Made by a program: the position numbers and the translations under genes | Assembly (NCBI GenBank): GCA_964611645.1 | Contig: CAZTAO010000113.1 | Coordinates: 1 to 8,064 of the forward strand | DNA: 8,064 bases | Source: CAZTAO01 sp964611645 | GTDB lineage: Bacteria; Armatimonadota; UBA5829 | Reading direction: 5' to 3' | The notes under the pieces: model-generated | Told to the model about the DNA's origin: nothing | The model's database searches: none | Seen by the model: only the letters and a program-made list of their open reading frames with translations | Shown here: positions 6,566 through 8,064 of the stretch, piece after piece | How the letters are laid out: each line of letters starts with the position of its first letter | Position numbering within the stretch: the first letter of the stretch is position 1

Positions 6566-7086
6566 CCGAGCAGCAAGACAATACAGGCACGGCGACTCTA
6601 TTTGTCTATGGGACGCTCCAGAGGGGCAGTTGGAATCACGCACCGTACTGCTCAGAGGCCATATCCATTGAGCCAGCTACAGTGCGTGGCCGACTATATG
6701 AACTGGGTTCCGGCATACCCGTCCTGGAAGTGCCGGCAAAGGATATTGTCGGGGTAGGCTCCTCGGATATCCTGGGTGACCTAGCCATGCAGCGCCGGCT
6801 GGAGGCAGAGTCGGTGCGACATCCGAAATGTGACGGGGAGGATTGGCAATGGATAGAGGGCGAACTGATTGTTCTTCCCCGCCCCGAAGTAACCGTCCCA
6901 CCCGTAGACCGGCTAGAGGGGTTTCGACCTCGGGGCGTGTGTTTCTACAGGCGTGTGCTGGTGCCGGTGATATTGACCGCCGATGCAAGCGTGACCACCG
7001 CGTGGTGCTACGTGGCCGGACCAGGGGTTGCGGGGATGCTGAGACCCACGGGTCTGACCCGCTGGGGACAAGCGTGCCTCGGATAG
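6562..7086 (+). CDS. Gamma-glutamylcyclotransferase / AIG2-like protein
   Basis: A 174-residue member of the GGCT/AIG2 fold. The substrate-loop signature LFVYGTLQRGSWNH is at 13-26, RGRLYELGSGIPVL at 42-55, IEGELIVL at 98-105, and VDRLEGF at 115-121 with E119 in the place of the catalytic glutamate. FYRRVLVPV (128-136) and TAWCYVAG (about 145-152) complete the barrel. Known enzymes open a gamma-glutamyl-amine or peptide bond and release 5-oxoproline; BtrG of butirosin synthesis uses this chemistry to remove a gamma-glutamyl protecting group. A cassette with an amide-forming ligase suggests a removal or turnover step. An extra segment at about 60-97 with no clear family match may shape substrate choice. 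ATG 6562 overlaps the upstream stop by four bases and gives the expected short N-terminus. Confidence 0.9.
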   Translation: MTEQQDNTGTATLFVYGTLQRGSWNHAPYCSEAISIEPATVRGRLYELGSGIPVLEVPAKDIVGVGSSDILGDLAMQRRLEAESVRHPKCDGEDWQWIEGELIVLPRPEVTVPPVDRLEGFRPRGVCFYRRVLVPVILTADASVTTAWCYVAGPGVAGMLRPTGLTRWGQACLG

Positions 7087-7092
7087 CGAGGC
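7076..7092 (+). other. Hairpin over the GGCT stop codon
   Basis: GCCTCG (7076-7081), loop GATAG (7082-7086) and CGAGGC (7087-7092) form a perfect six-base-pair stem whose loop contains the TAG stop codon of the last cassette gene. No T-run follows on the plus strand, so it is not a typical intrinsic terminator. It may protect the 3' end of the operon RNA or simply be chance. Confidence 0.3.
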
Positions 7093-7134
7093 GATGGCGA
7101 CATTTGCGTCCGCGTGAACTCCTCAATCCGCCTG

Positions 7135-7455
7135 CTACTCGGGTTCGGTCTCATTCGCGAACAGACGGGCATTGAAGTTGCTGACTCCATCCAGAAGCTC
7201 TGGCTCTTCCCAGTAGCCAGGTATGTGACGGCGCTGGGCCTCCAGGTACATTTCACACCAATCCTCGGACTCGTGATGCTCGCAGGCATACAGCACCGTG
7301 TAGATCGCGTTTCGGACAATGGGATTGAGTTCCCGCATCTGCGTATCGTTCAGATACGCGCAGTGGAAGTCCTCCATCGCATTACGGATGACTATAGCAA
7401 TAAGCTTCGCCATATCCCTTTGCACCTTGTCGCTCGAGCGGTTACTCCGGCTCAT
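7135..7455 (-). CDS. Conserved-looking 106-residue protein of unknown function
   Basis: This is the only convincing minus-strand gene, convergent with the cassette and ending 48 bases past its stop. I do not recognise a named family. The N-terminal 14 residues are polar and basic. A helical body follows (MAKLIAIVIRNAMEDFH, MRELNPIVRNAIYTVLYACEHH), then a Trp- and acid-rich tail (SEDWCEMYLEAQ, IPGYWEEPELLDG). The RNAMEDFH...L.D.QM.ELNPI.RNAIYT pattern gives me an impression of small phage proteins without known function. The start is ATG at 7453-7455 behind GGAGGTG (plus-strand 7462-7468), six bases upstream; an in-frame GTG three codons earlier lies inside that ribosome site and is less likely. 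No enzyme motif, membrane segment or signal peptide is visible. The opposite orientation suggests separate control. Confidence 0.65.
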   Translation of the reverse strand: MSRSNRSSDKVQRDMAKLIAIVIRNAMEDFHCAYLNDTQMRELNPIVRNAIYTVLYACEHHESEDWCEMYLEAQRRHIPGYWEEPELLDGVSNFNARLFANETEPE

Positions 7456-7493
7456 CAGTTGCACCTCCGCACGGGTAGATTCGTATTCATCTC

Positions 7494-7523
7494 ATGATAC
7501 GATATTGGGCGACCCGGCCCCAA
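7494..7523 (-). promoter_or_regulatory. Candidate promoter for the minus-strand gene
   Basis: On the minus strand, TTGGGG (plus-strand 7518-7523), an 18-base spacer and TATCAT (7494-7499) make a possible sigma70-type promoter about 40 bases before the ATG at 7455. The -10 box matches five of six positions and the -35 only three of six, so this is a suggestion. Confidence 0.3.
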
Positions 7524-7726
7524 TCCCGCAGGCATTACGGCTGCGAAAGGAACGGATAGAGGGCGAACCGCTCTGCACTCAGGGCTCGTCCCAGCAAGAC
7601 TACCAAGCGGCAGCAGGCTGCAACGTTGTCTTAACGAAGTCGGGCCGAGGGTGCCCAAATGCTTATGCCTACAGGTCTGGGATGGGGTGCCTCTGCGTGC
7701 GTGTTCGGTGTCGATCTCTTCCGTGC

Positions 7727-7741
7727 AGCCCTCTGCGGGCT
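7727..7741 (+). terminator. Weak terminator-like hairpin
   Basis: AGCCC (7727-7731), loop TCTGC and GGGCT (7737-7741) form a five-base-pair GC-rich stem followed by TGTGTTGTTG, which is T-rich but not a clean run. It would act on the plus strand. The stem is short and no plus-strand gene lies directly before it, so confidence is low. Confidence 0.18.
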
Positions 7742-7797
7742 TGTGTTGTTGCGCCACGCTCTGACTGTCCGGATTCACTGGATGCAGGCGAGAGGGA

Positions 7798-7806
7798 TGA
7801 TATACT
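7798..7806 (+). promoter_or_regulatory. Possible extended -10 promoter
   Basis: TGATATACT fits the extended -10 form (TGN followed by TATACT, five of six matches to TATAAT). No good -35 box lies 16-18 bases upstream, which extended -10 promoters can tolerate. It points into the AT-richer end of the window, where no clear gene is seen. Confidence 0.3.
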
Positions 7807-7872
7807 GTGAAAACGCCTCCGCAAGGCATGTCAACTAATCTGAAAAACACTCAAGAAAGCACTCAAAACTGC

Positions 7873-7902
7873 TTGACTATTCAACCGAATATGTAGTAGC
7901 AT
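7873..7902 (+). promoter_or_regulatory. Possible sigma70-type promoter
   Basis: TTGACT (7873-7878, five of six), an 18-base spacer and TAGCAT (7897-7902, four of six). Transcription would start near 7909, placing the perfect inverted repeat at 7932-7949 close to the 5' end of the RNA. The spacer itself contains the small palindrome TATTC-AACC-GAATA. Any gene it serves would have to lie beyond the window. Confidence 0.33.
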
Positions 7903-7931
7903 CTTTGCGTCGCCACAACAGATGAAGTACG

Positions 7932-7949
7932 CATTGTCGTGGGACAATG
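7932..7949. repeat. Perfect 7-base inverted repeat (operator or hairpin)
   Basis: CATTGTC (7932-7938), GTGG, then GACAATG (7943-7949): seven Watson-Crick pairs around a four-base centre, extendable by a G-T pair. The size and symmetry suit an operator for a dimeric helix-turn-helix repressor or a small RNA hairpin just downstream of the candidate promoter at 7873-7902. No second copy was noticed in the window. Confidence 0.4.
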
Positions 7950-7986
7950 TAGACTAGTGTAAGAATACCGGCGTATCCCGTCATTT

Positions 7987-8008
7987 GAGCCTATCGGGGC
8001 CCAGGCTC
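7987..8008. repeat. Inverted repeat GAGCCT/AGGCTC
   Basis: GAGCCT (7987-7992) and AGGCTC (8003-8008) are perfect complements around a ten-base centre that contains the palindrome GGGCCC. No T-run follows on either strand, so it is not a standard terminator. Its purpose is unknown. Confidence 0.3.
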
Positions 8009-8064
8009 CGCGTTCACACTTAAGGCGTAGATTGTTAATGAGAGCACAGATGTTGTCACAGTAA

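Larger units (their letters stand above)
7469..8064. other. Long stretch without a convincing gene (about 600 bases)
   Basis: Frames through this stretch show no recognisable protein pattern, no good ribosome site at a plausible start, and no family motif. Up to about 7800 it is GC-rich like the genes. From about 7800 it becomes visibly more AT-rich and holds promoter-like boxes, two CACTCAA direct repeats (7848-7854 and 7860-7866), and inverted repeats at 7932-7949 and 7987-8008. No tRNA, rRNA or CRISPR array is seen. It may be a control region, an untranslated or structured RNA, decayed coding sequence, or the edge of the phage module. Confidence 0.5.

Noticed and set aside
7319..7810. 163-residue plus-strand open frame
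   Set aside because: It is antisense to the convincing minus-strand gene for much of its length, has irregular Cys/Arg/Ser-rich composition and no ribosome site or family pattern.
7829..7834. Perfect minus-strand TTGACA -35 box
   Set aside because: No acceptable -10 box occurs 15-19 bases downstream on that strand (the position reads TTCACA).
7455..7850. 131-residue minus-strand open frame
   Set aside because: Low-complexity Pro/Arg/His composition without a recognisable pattern; it looks like chance openness in GC-rich DNA.
7828..7896. 22-residue plus-strand frame (MSTNLKNTQES...) after the extended -10 box
   Set aside because: The ribosome site is only AAGG, too close to the ATG, and the peptide is too short to judge. 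A leader peptide is possible but unsupported.
7881..8063. Minus-strand frame entering from the right edge, open for about 60 codons
   Set aside because: The peptide shows no family pattern and an odd Cys/Tyr/Thr-rich mix, and an opening of this length can arise by chance. Sequence beyond the window is needed to decide.
1..8064. CRISPR arrays, tRNA or rRNA genes, insertion sequences
   Set aside because: No regularly spaced repeats with spacers, no tRNA T-loop with cloverleaf pairing, and no transposase or terminal inverted repeats were found on either strand by eye.

Overview
The window comes from a tailed bacteriophage or prophage with a contractile (myovirus-type) tail, or a close derivative of one. 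The evidence is a run of baseplate genes in the usual order: a gp25/GPW-type wedge protein, a baseplate J protein, a tail protein I and a fibre-like protein. No host can be named. The genes are fairly GC-rich, use GTG, TTG and ATG starts with strong GGAGG-type ribosome binding sites, and are packed with 1-14 nt overlaps or very short gaps. This suits a dsDNA phage of a bacterium with a canonical anti-SD.

Layout. 1-171 is the tail end of an upstream gene. 196-4157 is the baseplate and fibre block on the plus strand, with four genes in near-continuous translation. 4158-4286 is an AT-richer spacer with a possible promoter, and it separates the structural block from a second co-directional operon. 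4287-7086 is a five-gene cassette: a COOH-NH2 amidoligase (Amidoligase_2 type), a small DUF5049-like protein, an unrecognised 75-residue protein ending in GKGGG, a stand-alone class II glutamine amidotransferase with Cys2, and a gamma-glutamylcyclotransferase/AIG2-fold protein. 7135-7455 is a convergent minus-strand gene for a 106-residue protein of unknown function. The last ~600 bases hold no convincing gene but contain promoter-like boxes and inverted repeats.

How the genes work together. The first block builds the baseplate and its attached fibre. The second block reads as a small amide-bond pathway: an ATP-dependent ligase, a glutaminase domain that can release ammonia or transfer a glutamine-derived amino group, and an enzyme that opens gamma-glutamyl-amine bonds. 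The substrate cannot be read from the sequence; a virion protein, a host metabolite, a cell-wall peptide, a DNA base or the small cassette proteins are all possible. The cassette is the part most worth following up. A second novelty is the gp25-like protein's N-terminal extension, which contains six consecutive 14-residue repeats preceded by two 17-residue repeats.
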